A stretch of DNA of 34,905 bases from the NCBI GenBank assembly GCA_018262235.1, contig JAGTRY010000030.1:1-34905 (forward strand). The letters run 5' to 3'. The position numbers were made by a program, and so were the translations under genes. Numbering within the stretch: position 1 is the first letter of the stretch; each line of letters opens with the position of its first letter. Positions 28,171 through 34,905 of this stretch are shown here, piece after piece. The notes below the pieces were generated by a model, which saw only the letters and a list, made by a program, of their open reading frames with translations, ran no database searches and had not been told where the DNA came from. Source of the DNA: Pseudomonadota bacterium (GTDB lineage Bacteria; Pseudomonadota; Gammaproteobacteria; Burkholderiales; Rhodocyclaceae).

Positions 28171-28926
28171 ATGCCTCACCTGTTTTCTCCGGATGGTGAC
28201 AAGGCCATTGCCAGAATTCTGGCGCAGCGCCCGCTGCTTACGTTGGACTTTGATGGCACGCTAGCCCCCATCGTGCCACAGCCCGAAAACGCACGTGCGC
28301 CATTGGCCATTTCCCGCATCCTGAAAAAGCTTTGCAACCGCCTGCCTGTGGCTATTGTCAGTGGACGCGCAAAGGCAGATGTGATTGATCGCTTGGGCTT
28401 CGTTCCGCACTACCTGATTGGCAACCATGGTGCAGAAGGTTTGCCGGATGTACATCCCGATCTGGCTCACGATCAAGTCGCTCAGTGGAAGGCCGCACTG
28501 GAGCAGTTCGCCCAAGAATTTTCCGCTGCAGGAGTCCGTCTGGAAGACAAGGGCTATTCCCTGTCCCTTCATTATCGGCTGGCACGGGAACGGGACGATG
28601 CACTGGCGCTGATTGAAAAAATCGCCAGCAGTTTGAGCCCCGCCCCGCGGCTGATTGGAGGTAAATGTGTGCTTAATCTATTGCCCCCCGATGCGCCCGA
28701 CAAATACCTGGCCATCTGCCATCTGCTCATCCTGTCGGGTTGCGATAGCGTCATTTTTGCAGGGGATGATCTGACCGACGATGTGGTGTTTGAAAAAGCC
28801 CCACAGGACTGGTTGACGGTGCGAGTAGAGCCCGCCGCCGGGCATCGGGCACGCTTTCATCTTTCCCATCAAAATGAGATGTTTCTGTTTCTGCAGCGCT
28901 TGCTGAGTGGGCTGGAGTTCTTGTAG
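28171..28926 (+). CDS. otsB: Trehalose-6-phosphate phosphatase
   Basis: OtsB dephosphorylates trehalose-6-phosphate to trehalose. The 251-residue HAD-family enzyme has motif I LDFDGTLAPI (nucleophile Asp26, acid Asp28), motif II VSGR, the cap-domain GNHGAEG and motif IV FAGDDLTDD. The ATG at 28171 lies 8 nt after AGGGAGGG. A GTG at 28165, which overlaps the otsA stop, is possible but too close to the ribosome-binding site. Tight packing with otsA indicates one transcript and coupled expression. Confidence 0.95.
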   Translation: MPHLFSPDGDKAIARILAQRPLLTLDFDGTLAPIVPQPENARAPLAISRILKKLCNRLPVAIVSGRAKADVIDRLGFVPHYLIGNHGAEGLPDVHPDLAHDQVAQWKAALEQFAQEFSAAGVRLEDKGYSLSLHYRLARERDDALALIEKIASSLSPAPRLIGGKCVLNLLPPDAPDKYLAICHLLILSGCDSVIFAGDDLTDDVVFEKAPQDWLTVRVEPAAGHRARFHLSHQNEMFLFLQRLLSGLEFL

Positions 28927-29041
28927 AGGCCGGATGTCAGGAAACTGTTTGCAGGGCCTTAGAGTTTCTGCGAAAAAGGCCCCTCCAGGAAAATCCTAAT
29001 CATTAGGCGGCTGGTCTTCATGGGGTGAGTCGCGAAGAGCG

Positions 29042-29194
29042 TTATTCTCCGTGCCGACTCGCGCTGTTTTGGATCTCGGTCAGAACTTCATCCTTAAAAC
29101 AAGGATCGCCATAATCTAAATTGAATATTTTGGGGCGTCCTTTCATCACGAACATTTTACAGGTCTCGTCGTCTATAAAAGACGAACGCAGCAT
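29042..29194 (-). CDS. Possible 50-aa orphan protein or gene remnant
   Basis: The frame starts MLRSSFIDDETCKMFVMKG and ends TEIQNSASRHGE before TAA. The residue mix (alternating charged and hydrophobic, FNLDYGDPCFKDEV) looks like a real globular fragment rather than the Arg/Pro/Ala-rich noise of chance frames here. The frame stays open some 17 codons upstream of the ATG without another ATG. The ATG lies inside a strong hairpin and has no good ribosome-binding site. This could therefore be the 3' remnant of a larger gene. Not recognised. Confidence 0.3.
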   Translation of the reverse strand: MLRSSFIDDETCKMFVMKGRPKIFNLDYGDPCFKDEVLTEIQNSASRHGE

Positions 29195-29208
29195 TGTGCT
29201 GCGCTCGT
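29177..29208 (-). terminator. Probable intrinsic terminator, leftward
   Basis: On the minus strand a 12-bp stem (ACGAGCGCAGCA with TGCTGCGTTCGT, one G-U pair) closes a CAA loop and is followed by CTTTTA. This is the best intrinsic terminator shape in the gene-poor stretch. It could end transcription coming from the XRE regulator gene. Confidence 0.6.
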
Positions 29209-29482
29209 TTGCAAGCGATTGAAATTGTCTAATTTTAAAGTGGTCAATCTAGAATTATTTGTGGAACACAACGCAGCAAGGTTCTGTTCGTGAGTAACGG
29301 GGGTAGAAATCCCGCAAGGTATCTATGATAAACCGATACCACTGAGTGTCGTATGCCAATGGGGGCCGCCGGGTTGAGTTCGGAGGATGTCGTGAAGCGA
29401 AGATTCGCGACATGGACGTCGCTTCCGCAAAGCCCAATGCTGCCGTGTCGGCTGCCCGAAGAACAAGACTGGACGCGGCTCT

Positions 29483-30271
29483 TCAGGCAGGCTTGAGCAT
29501 CACCAGCTTGATGTGCTCCTGTTCCACCGGGCGTAGGGTGATTTGCTGATAGTGGATCAAGCCCCGGCCAGGATGCAGGAAACCGCGTTCGCCACCCTGG
29601 CGTTCCAGCACGTCATGCTGCTTCCAGAACAACGCGAAATCCGGGCTGGCCGTGGAAAGTTCGTCAACCAGGCGGAGCAGGGCGGGTTCGTCCAGCCGGG
29701 TGCGGCAGTCGGCGCGGAATTCGGCGGTGATGCGGCGCGCGCGGATTTCCCAGTCGATCAGGAATGTGCGCGTCTCCGGGCGCAGGAAAACGAAGCGCAG
29801 CATATTGGGAGCTGGGTCGCTTTCCGTTTGCTTTTGATCCAGCCAGCCGGTGAAAAGCCCTGCAGCGGCGACGTTCCAGCCGAGGATGTCCCAGTAACGC
29901 CCCATCAGGTAGGCCGGCACTGCAATGTCGGCGAGCAGGGCACGCAAGTGCGCAGGTGCCGCGTCGTCTTCCGGGCTGTTGGCTTGCGGATCGCGCCGGT
30001 CCGCCATCTCGAAGAGATAAGCGCGTTCGGAGCGGTTCAGGCGCAGGCTGCGGGCAAGCCGGTCGAGTGCATCGGCCGAGACATTGACTTCGCGTCCCTG
30101 TTCGATCCAGGTGTACCAGGTCGGGCTGATGCCTATGAGCTGCGCCATTTCCTCGCGCCGCAATCCCGCCGTGCGGCGGCGGCTGCCGCTGGCAAAACCG
30201 AAATCAGCGGGCTGACTGCGGCTGCGGATGACCTGCATGAATTCACCGAGTTCTTTGCGGCGTGTGTCCAT
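29483..30271 (-). CDS. XRE-family regulator with MmyB-like ligand-binding domain
   Basis: A 262-residue transcription factor. The N-terminal helix-turn-helix (about 33-92) reads RTAGLRREEMAQLIGISPTWYTWIEQGR, typical of the MmyB/PadR-unrelated XRE group common in GC-rich bacteria. The C-terminal domain (about 105-258) has MGRYWDILGWNVAAAGLF and FALFWKQHDV, the MmyB-like domain thought to bind a small hydrophobic ligand. The ATG at 30271 gives the family start but has no clear ribosome-binding site; frames opening further upstream add low-quality sequence. Such regulators usually control an adjacent divergent gene, here leuC, but leucine control by this family is not established. Confidence 0.85.
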   Translation of the reverse strand: MDTRRKELGEFMQVIRSRSQPADFGFASGSRRRTAGLRREEMAQLIGISPTWYTWIEQGREVNVSADALDRLARSLRLNRSERAYLFEMADRRDPQANSPEDDAAPAHLRALLADIAVPAYLMGRYWDILGWNVAAAGLFTGWLDQKQTESDPAPNMLRFVFLRPETRTFLIDWEIRARRITAEFRADCRTRLDEPALLRLVDELSTASPDFALFWKQHDVLERQGGERGFLHPGRGLIHYQQITLRPVEQEHIKLVMLKPA

Positions 30272-30428
30272 TGGCGGAGTTTTGGTTTGATGTTTGGAAG
30301 ATCCGTCCGGTAAAAACCGGAGCATCGAGGAATCGCACAGGATGGGGTCAATGAAGCCTTGCGGCAAATGACTCGGGATCTATCCTGAGTGATCGATCCT
30401 GTTAGTGCTGGTACTAGTATAAATGCTT

Positions 30429-30454
30429 GCCTTGTTCGGGTATAGGGACAAGGC
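30429..30454. promoter_or_regulatory. Inverted repeat in the leuC promoter region
   Basis: GCCTTGT (30429-30435) and ACAAGGC (30448-30454) are perfect inverted 7-mers separated by 12 nt. They overlap a -35/-10-like pair, TTGTTC (30432-30437) and TAGTAT (30455-30460), at 17-nt spacing. A TATAAA at 30418-30423 is an alternative -10. The dyad suits a dimeric repressor or a LysR-type regulator of leuCDB. Confidence 0.45.
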
Positions 30455-30472
30455 TAGTATCCGCCCCACACA

Positions 30473-30488
30473 CCGGGGACGCCCCCGG
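30473..30488 (+). promoter_or_regulatory. Hairpin in the leuC 5' leader
   Basis: CCGGGG (30473-30478) and CCCCGG (30483-30488) form a perfect 6-bp stem with a 4-nt loop about 50 nt before leuC. No U-run follows. No leucine-rich leader frame is evident here. Confidence 0.3.
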
Positions 30489-30537
30489 GAACCAAGATCC
30501 GCGCCACTTCACGGCGCCCAGGCAAGGAGTGATTTGA

Positions 30538-31947
30538 ATGGCCAAGACCCTCTACGACAAGCTGTGGGATTCCCACGTTGTCCGTCAGGAAGAAGACGGT
30601 ACCTGTCTTCTCTATATCGACCGTCACCTGATGCACGAAGTGACCAGCCCGCAAGCTTTTGAAGGCCTGCGTCTGGCCGGCCGCAAGGCCTGGCGCAACA
30701 CCTCGATCGTGGCGGTGCCGGATCACAACACGCCGACCAACAACTGGGATCGTGACATCGAAGACCCGATCTCGAAGACCCAGGTGGATACGCTGGACGC
30801 GAACATCAAGGAATTCGGCTCGCTGATCTACTTCCCGTTCAAGCACAAGAATCAGGGCATCATCCACGTGATCGCTCCGGAAAACGGCGCGACCCTGCCG
30901 GGCATGACGGTGGTGTGCGGCGACAGCCACACCGCGACCCACGGTGCTTTCGGCGCACTGGCCCACGGCATCGGCACCTCGGAAGTCGAGCACGTGCTGG
31001 CCACGCAAACCCTGGTGCAGAAGAAGTCCAAGGCCATGCTGGTGAAGGTGGAAGGCCAATTGGGTTTGGGTGTAACGGCCAAGGATGTGGCGCTGGCCAT
31101 CATCGGCAAGATCGGCACCGCCGGCGGTACGGGCTACTGCATCGAGTTCGCGGGTTCCGCGATCCGTGGCCTGTCCATGGAAGGCCGCATGACCGTGTGC
31201 AACCTCGCCATCGAAGCAGGTGCGCGCGCCGGCATCATCGGCGTGGATCAAACCACCATCGATTACCTGGAAGGCCGCGAGCACGCACCGAAGGGCGAGC
31301 AGTGGAAGCAAGCCGTCGAATACTGGAAGACCCTGCACACCGAAGACGGCGCCAAGTTTGACGCTGTGGTGGAAATGAATGCCGCTGACATCGAGCCGCA
31401 AGTGACCTGGGGGACTTCTCCCGAGCAGGTGCTGGCGATTGGCGCCAATGTGCCGAATCCTGCAAACGAGGCGGATCCGGTCAAGCGTGCCGGCATCGAG
31501 CGCGCGCTGCAGTACATGGGTCTGCAAGCCGACATGCCGATCACCGATATCGTGATCGACAAGGTGTTCATCGGCTCCTGCACCAACAGCCGCATCGAAG
31601 ACATGCGCGCTGCCGCCGTGGTGGCCAAGGGCAAGAAGGTTGCCGCCAACGTGAAGCTGGCGCTGGTGGTGCCGGGCTCCGGCATCGTGAAGCGTCAAGC
31701 CGAAGCTGAAGGCCTCGACAAGATCTTCATCGAAGCCGGTTTCGAATGGCGTGAGCCGGGTTGCTCGATGTGTCTGGCAATGAATGCCGACCGTCTGAGC
31801 CCGGGCGAGCGTTGCGCTTCGACTTCCAACCGCAACTTCGAAGGCCGCCAAGGCCCCGGCGGTCGTACCCATCTGGTGAGCCCGGCCATGGCCGCTGCCG
31901 CCGCGATCGCCGGTCACTTTGTCGATATCCGTGATTCACGCAACTGA
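30538..31947 (+). CDS. leuC: 3-isopropylmalate dehydratase large subunit
   Basis: LeuC with LeuD isomerises 2- to 3-isopropylmalate using a [4Fe-4S] cluster. The 469-residue protein has the aconitase-family motifs [31 protein letters not shown] (first cluster Cys) and [13 protein letters not shown] (the other two cluster Cys). [17 protein letters not shown] follows. AGGAG lies 9 nt before the ATG. It heads the rightward set leuC-leuD-osmC-leuB-asd, with 18 nt to leuD. Confidence 0.98.
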   Translation: MAKTLYDKLWDSHVVRQEEDGTCLLYIDRHLMHEVTSPQAFEGLRLAGRKAWRNTSIVAVPDHNTPTNNWDRDIEDPISKTQVDTLDANIKEFGSLIYFPFKHKNQGIIHVIAPENGATLPGMTVVCGDSHTATHGAFGALAHGIGTSEVEHVLATQTLVQKKSKAMLVKVEGQLGLGVTAKDVALAIIGKIGTAGGTGYCIEFAGSAIRGLSMEGRMTVCNLAIEAGARAGIIGVDQTTIDYLEGREHAPKGEQWKQAVEYWKTLHTEDGAKFDAVVEMNAADIEPQVTWGTSPEQVLAIGANVPNPANEADPVKRAGIERALQYMGLQADMPITDIVIDKVFIGSCTNSRIEDMRAAAVVAKGKKVAANVKLALVVPGSGIVKRQAEAEGLDKIFIEAGFEWREPGCSMCLAMNADRLSPGERCASTSNRNFEGRQGPGGRTHLVSPAMAAAAAIAGHFVDIRDSRN

Positions 31948-31965
31948 GGCCTGAGGAGATAAACC

Positions 31966-32604
31966 ATGAAAGCTTTTACCCGTCTCAATGGCCTTGTGTG
32001 CCCGCTTGATCGCGCCAATGTCGATACCGATGCGATCATCCCGAAGCAGTTCCTGAAGTCCATCAAGCGCAGCGGCTTCGGCCCCTACCTGTTTGATGAA
32101 TGGCGCTACATCAACTATGGTGAGCCCGGCATGGACTGCACGAACCGTCCGAAGAACCCGGATTTCGTGCTGAACCAGCCGCGTTATCAAGGTGCGCAAG
32201 TGCTGCTGGCACGCGACAACTTCGGCTGCGGCTCCTCGCGCGAACATGCGCCGTGGGCCATCGAGGATTACGGCTTCCGTGTAATGATCGCGCCGTCCTT
32301 TGCTGACATCTTCTTCAGCAACAGCTACAAGAACGCGATCCTGCCGATCGTGGCTTCTGCTGAGGTCGTTGATCGTTTGTTCAAGGAGTGCGCAGCGACT
32401 GAAGGCTACAAGCTGGACGTTGATCTGGAATCCCAGACCGTGACCACGCCGGGCGGCTTCTCGTTCAAGTTCGATATCACCGAGCACCGCAAGCACTGCC
32501 TGCTCAATGGTCTGGATGACATTGGCCTGACGCTGGTACATGCCGAAGAGATCAAGGCTTTTGAAGCCAAGCACAAGGCCCAGCAACCCTGGTTGTTCGC
32601 CTGA
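31966..32604 (+). CDS. leuD: 3-isopropylmalate dehydratase small subunit
   Basis: The swivel-domain partner of LeuC, 212 residues, normal length. [16 protein letters not shown] near the N-terminus and [20 protein letters not shown] (with the active-site Ser-Arg) are diagnostic. GAGGAG precedes the ATG. It is followed after 12 nt by an OsmC-like gene instead of directly by leuB. Confidence 0.98.
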   Translation: MKAFTRLNGLVCPLDRANVDTDAIIPKQFLKSIKRSGFGPYLFDEWRYINYGEPGMDCTNRPKNPDFVLNQPRYQGAQVLLARDNFGCGSSREHAPWAIEDYGFRVMIAPSFADIFFSNSYKNAILPIVASAEVVDRLFKECAATEGYKLDVDLESQTVTTPGGFSFKFDITEHRKHCLLNGLDDIGLTLVHAEEIKAFEAKHKAQQPWLFA

Positions 32605-32616
32605 CGAGCGCTTGCG

Positions 32617-33003
32617 ATGATTCGTGCAGAAAACCTTGCCGGCAAATATCAGGTGCAGTTCGGAAATGGAACAGTAACCGGAATCGCGGATACGGCGGCC
32701 GACAAGGGTGGGGCGGGCAATGGGTTCCGCCCGCACGAATTGCTGGAGGCAGCGCTGGCAAGCTGTACGGTCATGACCTTGCGCATGTATGCCGAAAAGC
32801 ATGGTTTCAGCTACGCAGGCATCGGCGTGAAAGTGGGGCTCGACCGGACCCGTCCGGAGCGTCCTGTATTTGAATGCTGCGTGAGTTTCCCGGCCGGCTT
32901 TCCTGAGGAACGGCGTGCCCGCATGCTTGAGATTGCTGGCTGCTGCCCCGTTCACAAGACGCTCGCGAGTACACTCGCTTTCAAGATAGATTCGCAGGGG
33001 TGA
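32617..33003 (+). CDS. OsmC/Ohr-family protein inside the leu operon
   Basis: A 128-residue OsmC-like protein. RPHELLEAALASCTVMTLRMYA carries the first redox cysteine (Cys50), and IAGCCPVHKTL the second (Cys110, with an extra Cys109 beside it). OsmC and Ohr enzymes reduce organic hydroperoxides with this cysteine pair, and YhfA-type relatives have unclear roles. The ribosome-binding site is weak, consistent with translation coupled to leuD (12 nt upstream). The ordering between leuD and leuB, with 27 nt to leuB, implies co-transcription with leucine synthesis. It might protect the oxygen-sensitive LeuCD cluster, but that is inference. Confidence 0.85.
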   Translation: MIRAENLAGKYQVQFGNGTVTGIADTAADKGGAGNGFRPHELLEAALASCTVMTLRMYAEKHGFSYAGIGVKVGLDRTRPERPVFECCVSFPAGFPEERRARMLEIAGCCPVHKTLASTLAFKIDSQG

Positions 33004-33030
33004 GATCGCCCCTTCAAGAAAGGATAAGCA

Positions 33031-34092
33031 ATGAAAATCTGTGTTCTGCCGGGTGACGGCATTGGTCCCGAAATCATGGCCGAGGCGCTGCGAGTGCTGG
33101 AAGTGCTGCGCGGCGAAGGTCTGAAGATGGAATTTGAAGAAGGTTTGCTGGGAGGCTGTGCGGTTGATGCTACGGGGGATCCGTATCCGGAAGCAACCCG
33201 CAAGCTGGCTCGCGAAGCAGATGCTGTGCTGCTTGCTGCAGTGGGTGGCCCGAAGTGGGACGTGCTGCCGCGTCCGCAGCGTCCCGAGCGTGGCCTGCTC
33301 GGCATCCGCAAGGATCTGAATCTGTTTGCCAACCTGCGCCCGGCCATCCTGTACCCGGAATTGGCCAATGCTTCGACACTCAAACCGGAAGTGGTTGCCG
33401 GGCTGGATATTCTGATCGTGCGCGAATTGACCGGCTGTATCTACTTTGGCGAGCCGCGCGGGATTTCCGTGGAAGATGGCAAGCGCGTTGGTCGCAACAC
33501 CATGATCTACAACGAAGACGAAATCCGCCGTATCGGCCATGTTGCTTTCCGCGCCGCCCAGAAACGCAGCAAGAAGCTGTGTTCCATCGACAAGATGAAC
33601 GTGCTGGAAACGACCCAGTTGTGGCGCGACGTGATGATCGAAATCTCCAAGGAATATCCGGACGTCGAACTCAGCCACATGCTGGTCGACAATGCCGCGA
33701 TGCAACTGGTGCGTGCGCCGAAGCAGTTCGACGTGGTGGTCACGGGCAACATGTTCGGCGATATTCTTTCGGATGAAGCCTCGATGTTGACCGGCTCGAT
33801 CGGCATGCTGCCGTCTGCCTCGCTGGATGCAAACAACAAGGGCTTGTACGAGCCTTCCCACGGCTCTGCACCGGATATCGCAGGCAAGGGCGTCGCCAAT
33901 CCGCTGGCGACCATCCTTTCCGTCGCGATGATGTTGCGGTACAGTTTCAATAACGAAGCCAGTGCAGTCCGTATCGAAAATGCGGTCAAGAAAGTATTGG
34001 CTTTGGGCCTGCGCACCGGAGACATCTGGGAAGAAGGCACCAAGCGTGTTGGGACACGCGAGATGGGCGATGCGGTAATCGCCGCCCTGTAA
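33031..34092 (+). CDS. leuB: 3-isopropylmalate dehydrogenase
   Basis: LeuB oxidatively decarboxylates 3-isopropylmalate with NAD. The 353-residue protein begins [15 protein letters not shown]. It has [11 protein letters not shown], the [14 protein letters not shown] loop and substrate-site [37 protein letters not shown], the metal/NAD motif, follows. AAAGGA lies upstream of the ATG. It completes leucine synthesis together with leuCD here and leuA at the other end of the window. A Thr-rich leader frame starts 12 nt after its stop. Confidence 0.98.
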   Translation: MKICVLPGDGIGPEIMAEALRVLEVLRGEGLKMEFEEGLLGGCAVDATGDPYPEATRKLAREADAVLLAAVGGPKWDVLPRPQRPERGLLGIRKDLNLFANLRPAILYPELANASTLKPEVVAGLDILIVRELTGCIYFGEPRGISVEDGKRVGRNTMIYNEDEIRRIGHVAFRAAQKRSKKLCSIDKMNVLETTQLWRDVMIEISKEYPDVELSHMLVDNAAMQLVRAPKQFDVVVTGNMFGDILSDEASMLTGSIGMLPSASLDANNKGLYEPSHGSAPDIAGKGVANPLATILSVAMMLRYSFNNEASAVRIENAVKKVLALGLRTGDIWEEGTKRVGTREMGDAVIAAL

Positions 34093-34104
34093 TCGGAAAA
34101 TGTG

Positions 34105-34227
34105 ATGCAACAGGACAGGAGCACCATCGGGTTGACGAACTTCCGCATTGCGGATGCCGTCGCTCGCCTGTCCGTTGCTGTTGCACTCACCACTACTACC
34201 CTGACGAAAAAAACCACCACGGTTTAG
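34105..34227 (+). CDS. Thr/Lys-rich 40-aa leader peptide upstream of asd
   Basis: The frame runs from ATG 34105 to TAG 34227. Its end reads [13 protein letters not shown]: 8 of the last 12 residues are Thr (ACC ACT ACT ACC ... ACG ... ACC ACC ACG) and two are Lys (AAA AAA). That composition is what is expected of an attenuation leader for a Thr/Lys-pathway gene, comparable in principle to thrL of enterics. The next gene is asd, whose product lies on the shared route to Thr, Lys and Met. The start is 12 nt after the leuB stop with a weak GGA, so translation may be coupled. The region 20 nt downstream contains alternative hairpins. A promoter within this gap is not evident. The peptide itself probably has no other role. 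Confidence 0.75.
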   Translation: MQQDRSTIGLTNFRIADAVARLSVAVALTTTTLTKKTTTV

Positions 34228-34246
34228 CCCTGTCACGCCGCTTTGT

Positions 34247-34292
34247 GTCTCCGCGGTGGCGGAGGCAGGCTAAAGTGAGCGGAGGCGGTTTT
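34247..34292 (+). promoter_or_regulatory. Mutually exclusive hairpins (candidate attenuator) before asd
   Basis: GTCTCCGC (34247-34254) can pair with GCGGAGGC at 34259-34266 (8 bp, one G-U, loop GGTG). It can alternatively pair with the exact second copy of GCGGAGGC at 34279-34286, which is followed by GG and TTTT (34289-34292). The two pairings exclude each other, as in terminator/antiterminator switches. An additional GCCGC upstream (34237-34241) could extend the second stem. The structure starts 20 nt after the leader stop codon and ends 18 nt before the asd ATG. Confidence 0.6.
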
Positions 34293-34310
34293 GGCGCAAA
34301 GGTAATCAAA

Positions 34311-34905
34311 ATGAAGAAAGTAGGGATTGTTGGCTGGCGCGGGATGGTCGGCTCGGTGCTCATGCAACGCATGCGCGAGGAGAACGATTTTGCCCTGATC
34401 GAGCCGGTGTTCTTTACCACCTCGAATGTCGGCGGCAAGGGGCCGGACATCGCTGGTTCGGTCGAAACCCTGAAAGATGCCAAATCCATAGAAGATCTGG
34501 CCAAGATGGATGTGATCATCACCTGTCAGGGCGGTGACTACACCAATGAAATCTTCCCGAAGTTGCGTAGCGCCGGCTGGCAAGGTTACTGGATTGACGC
34601 AGCATCCAGTCTGCGGATGAAGGACGACGCCATCATCATTCTTGATCCGGTCAACAAGAACGTGATCCAGGATGGATTGGCCCGCGGCATCAAGAATTAC
34701 ATCGGTGGGAACTGTACGGTCAGCCTGATGCTGATGGGTTTGGGTGGTCTGTTCCAGAATGACATGATCGAGTGGGCAAGCTCGATGACTTATCAGGCTG
34801 CATCAGGGGCCGGTGCCCCCAACATGCGCGAGTTGATTGCGCAGATGGGCAAGATTCACGACTCGGTTGCCGATCTGCTTGCCGATCCGGCTTCAACGAT
34901 CCTTG
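34311..34905 (+). CDS. asd: Aspartate-semialdehyde dehydrogenase (3' end outside window)
   Basis: Asd reduces aspartyl phosphate to aspartate semialdehyde with NADPH, the branch-point step for Lys, Thr, Met and diaminopimelate. The 198 codons in the window read [18 protein letters not shown] (NADP-binding GxxGxxG-like), [27 protein letters not shown] and then [12 protein letters not shown]. The active-site nucleophile is Cys135, as in E. coli Asd. The C-terminal half lies beyond the right edge. AAAGG lies upstream of the ATG. A Thr/Lys-rich leader frame and a candidate attenuator precede it. Confidence 0.97.
   Translation, partial: MKKVGIVGWRGMVGSVLMQRMREENDFALIEPVFFTTSNVGGKGPDIAGSVETLKDAKSIEDLAKMDVIITCQGGDYTNEIFPKLRSAGWQGYWIDAASSLRMKDDAIIILDPVNKNVIQDGLARGIKNYIGGNCTVSLMLMGLGGLFQNDMIEWASSMTYQAASGAGAPNMRELIAQMGKIHDSVADLLADPASTIL

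Larger units (their letters stand above)
28927..29482. other. AT-richer gene-poor stretch with possible tiny ORFs
   Basis: About 550 nt between otsB and the XRE regulator, clearly lower in GC than its surroundings. It holds a 50-codon frame with protein-like composition (29042-29194) and a strong minus-strand hairpin with a U-tract (29177-29208). A 53-61-codon minus frame ends at 29255 just before that hairpin (last residues RYSRTEPCCVVFHK). None has a recognised homologue by eye. It may be a remnant of acquired DNA. Confidence 0.5.

Noticed and set aside
30423-30662. Short frame starting MLALFGYRDK upstream of leuC as a leucine leader
   Set aside because: Only two early Leu codons, no cluster, and it runs on into leuC out of frame. 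There is not enough to call a leader peptide.
34132-34137. TTGACG in the asd leader as a -35 box
   Set aside because: No -10-like sequence lies 16-18 nt downstream, and it falls inside the leader reading frame.
31936-34236. A 766-codon open frame on the minus strand
   Set aside because: Antisense to leuD, the osmC-like gene and leuB, all with clear motifs and ribosome-binding sites.

Overview
The window is about 35 kb of a GC-rich chromosome. Gene content and order point to a betaproteobacterium, plausibly of the Rhodocyclales or a related order: leuC-leuD-...-leuB-asd, a long-form leuA, RF3 next to a SugE-type exporter, hypF-hypE and a periplasmic LigE ligase. This placement is inferred from protein character alone. 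No rRNA, tRNA, CRISPR array or intact insertion sequence was seen.

Layout. 1-8.3 kb is a minus-strand block read toward the left edge: DUF2252 protein, periplasmic DNA ligase (LigE), hypF, hypE, a uronate-dehydrogenase-like SDR enzyme, then a regulatory leader and leuA (cut by the edge). 8.0-10.0 kb holds prfC and sugE on the minus strand. 10.1-12.0 kb holds an acetylpolyamine amidohydrolase, a Ser/Gln-rich FlxA-like protein and a cupin. 12.1-13.4 kb is a small accessory patch: an AT-richer orphan membrane/coiled-coil protein, a decayed transposase start and several palindromic repeats. 13.4-22.9 kb is housekeeping and envelope genes: mfd, a glycine-zipper protein, aroC, an exported alpha/beta hydrolase, an MFS transporter and an M48 lipoprotein protease. 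22.9-28.9 kb holds a TauE/SafE permease and a trehalose locus: a GH15 glycosidase divergent from a membrane-anchored trehalose-6-phosphate synthase overlapping otsB. 28.9-30.3 kb is an AT-richer gene-poor stretch and an XRE/MmyB-type regulator. 30.5-34.9 kb is leuC-leuD-osmC-leuB-asd (asd cut by the edge).

How the genes work together. leuA (left edge) and leuCDB (right edge) complete the leucine-specific pathway; asd feeds Lys/Thr/Met synthesis and aroC makes chorismate. The most interesting features are two short reading frames that look like amino-acid-sensing leader peptides. A 40-codon Thr/Lys-rich frame lies between leuB and asd and is followed by mutually exclusive hairpins. A 34-codon Leu-rich frame begins almost at the predicted transcription start, about 360 nt upstream of leuA. 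Also notable is the OtsA protein, which carries an N-terminal two-TM periplasmic sensor-like module fused to the GT20 catalytic domain.
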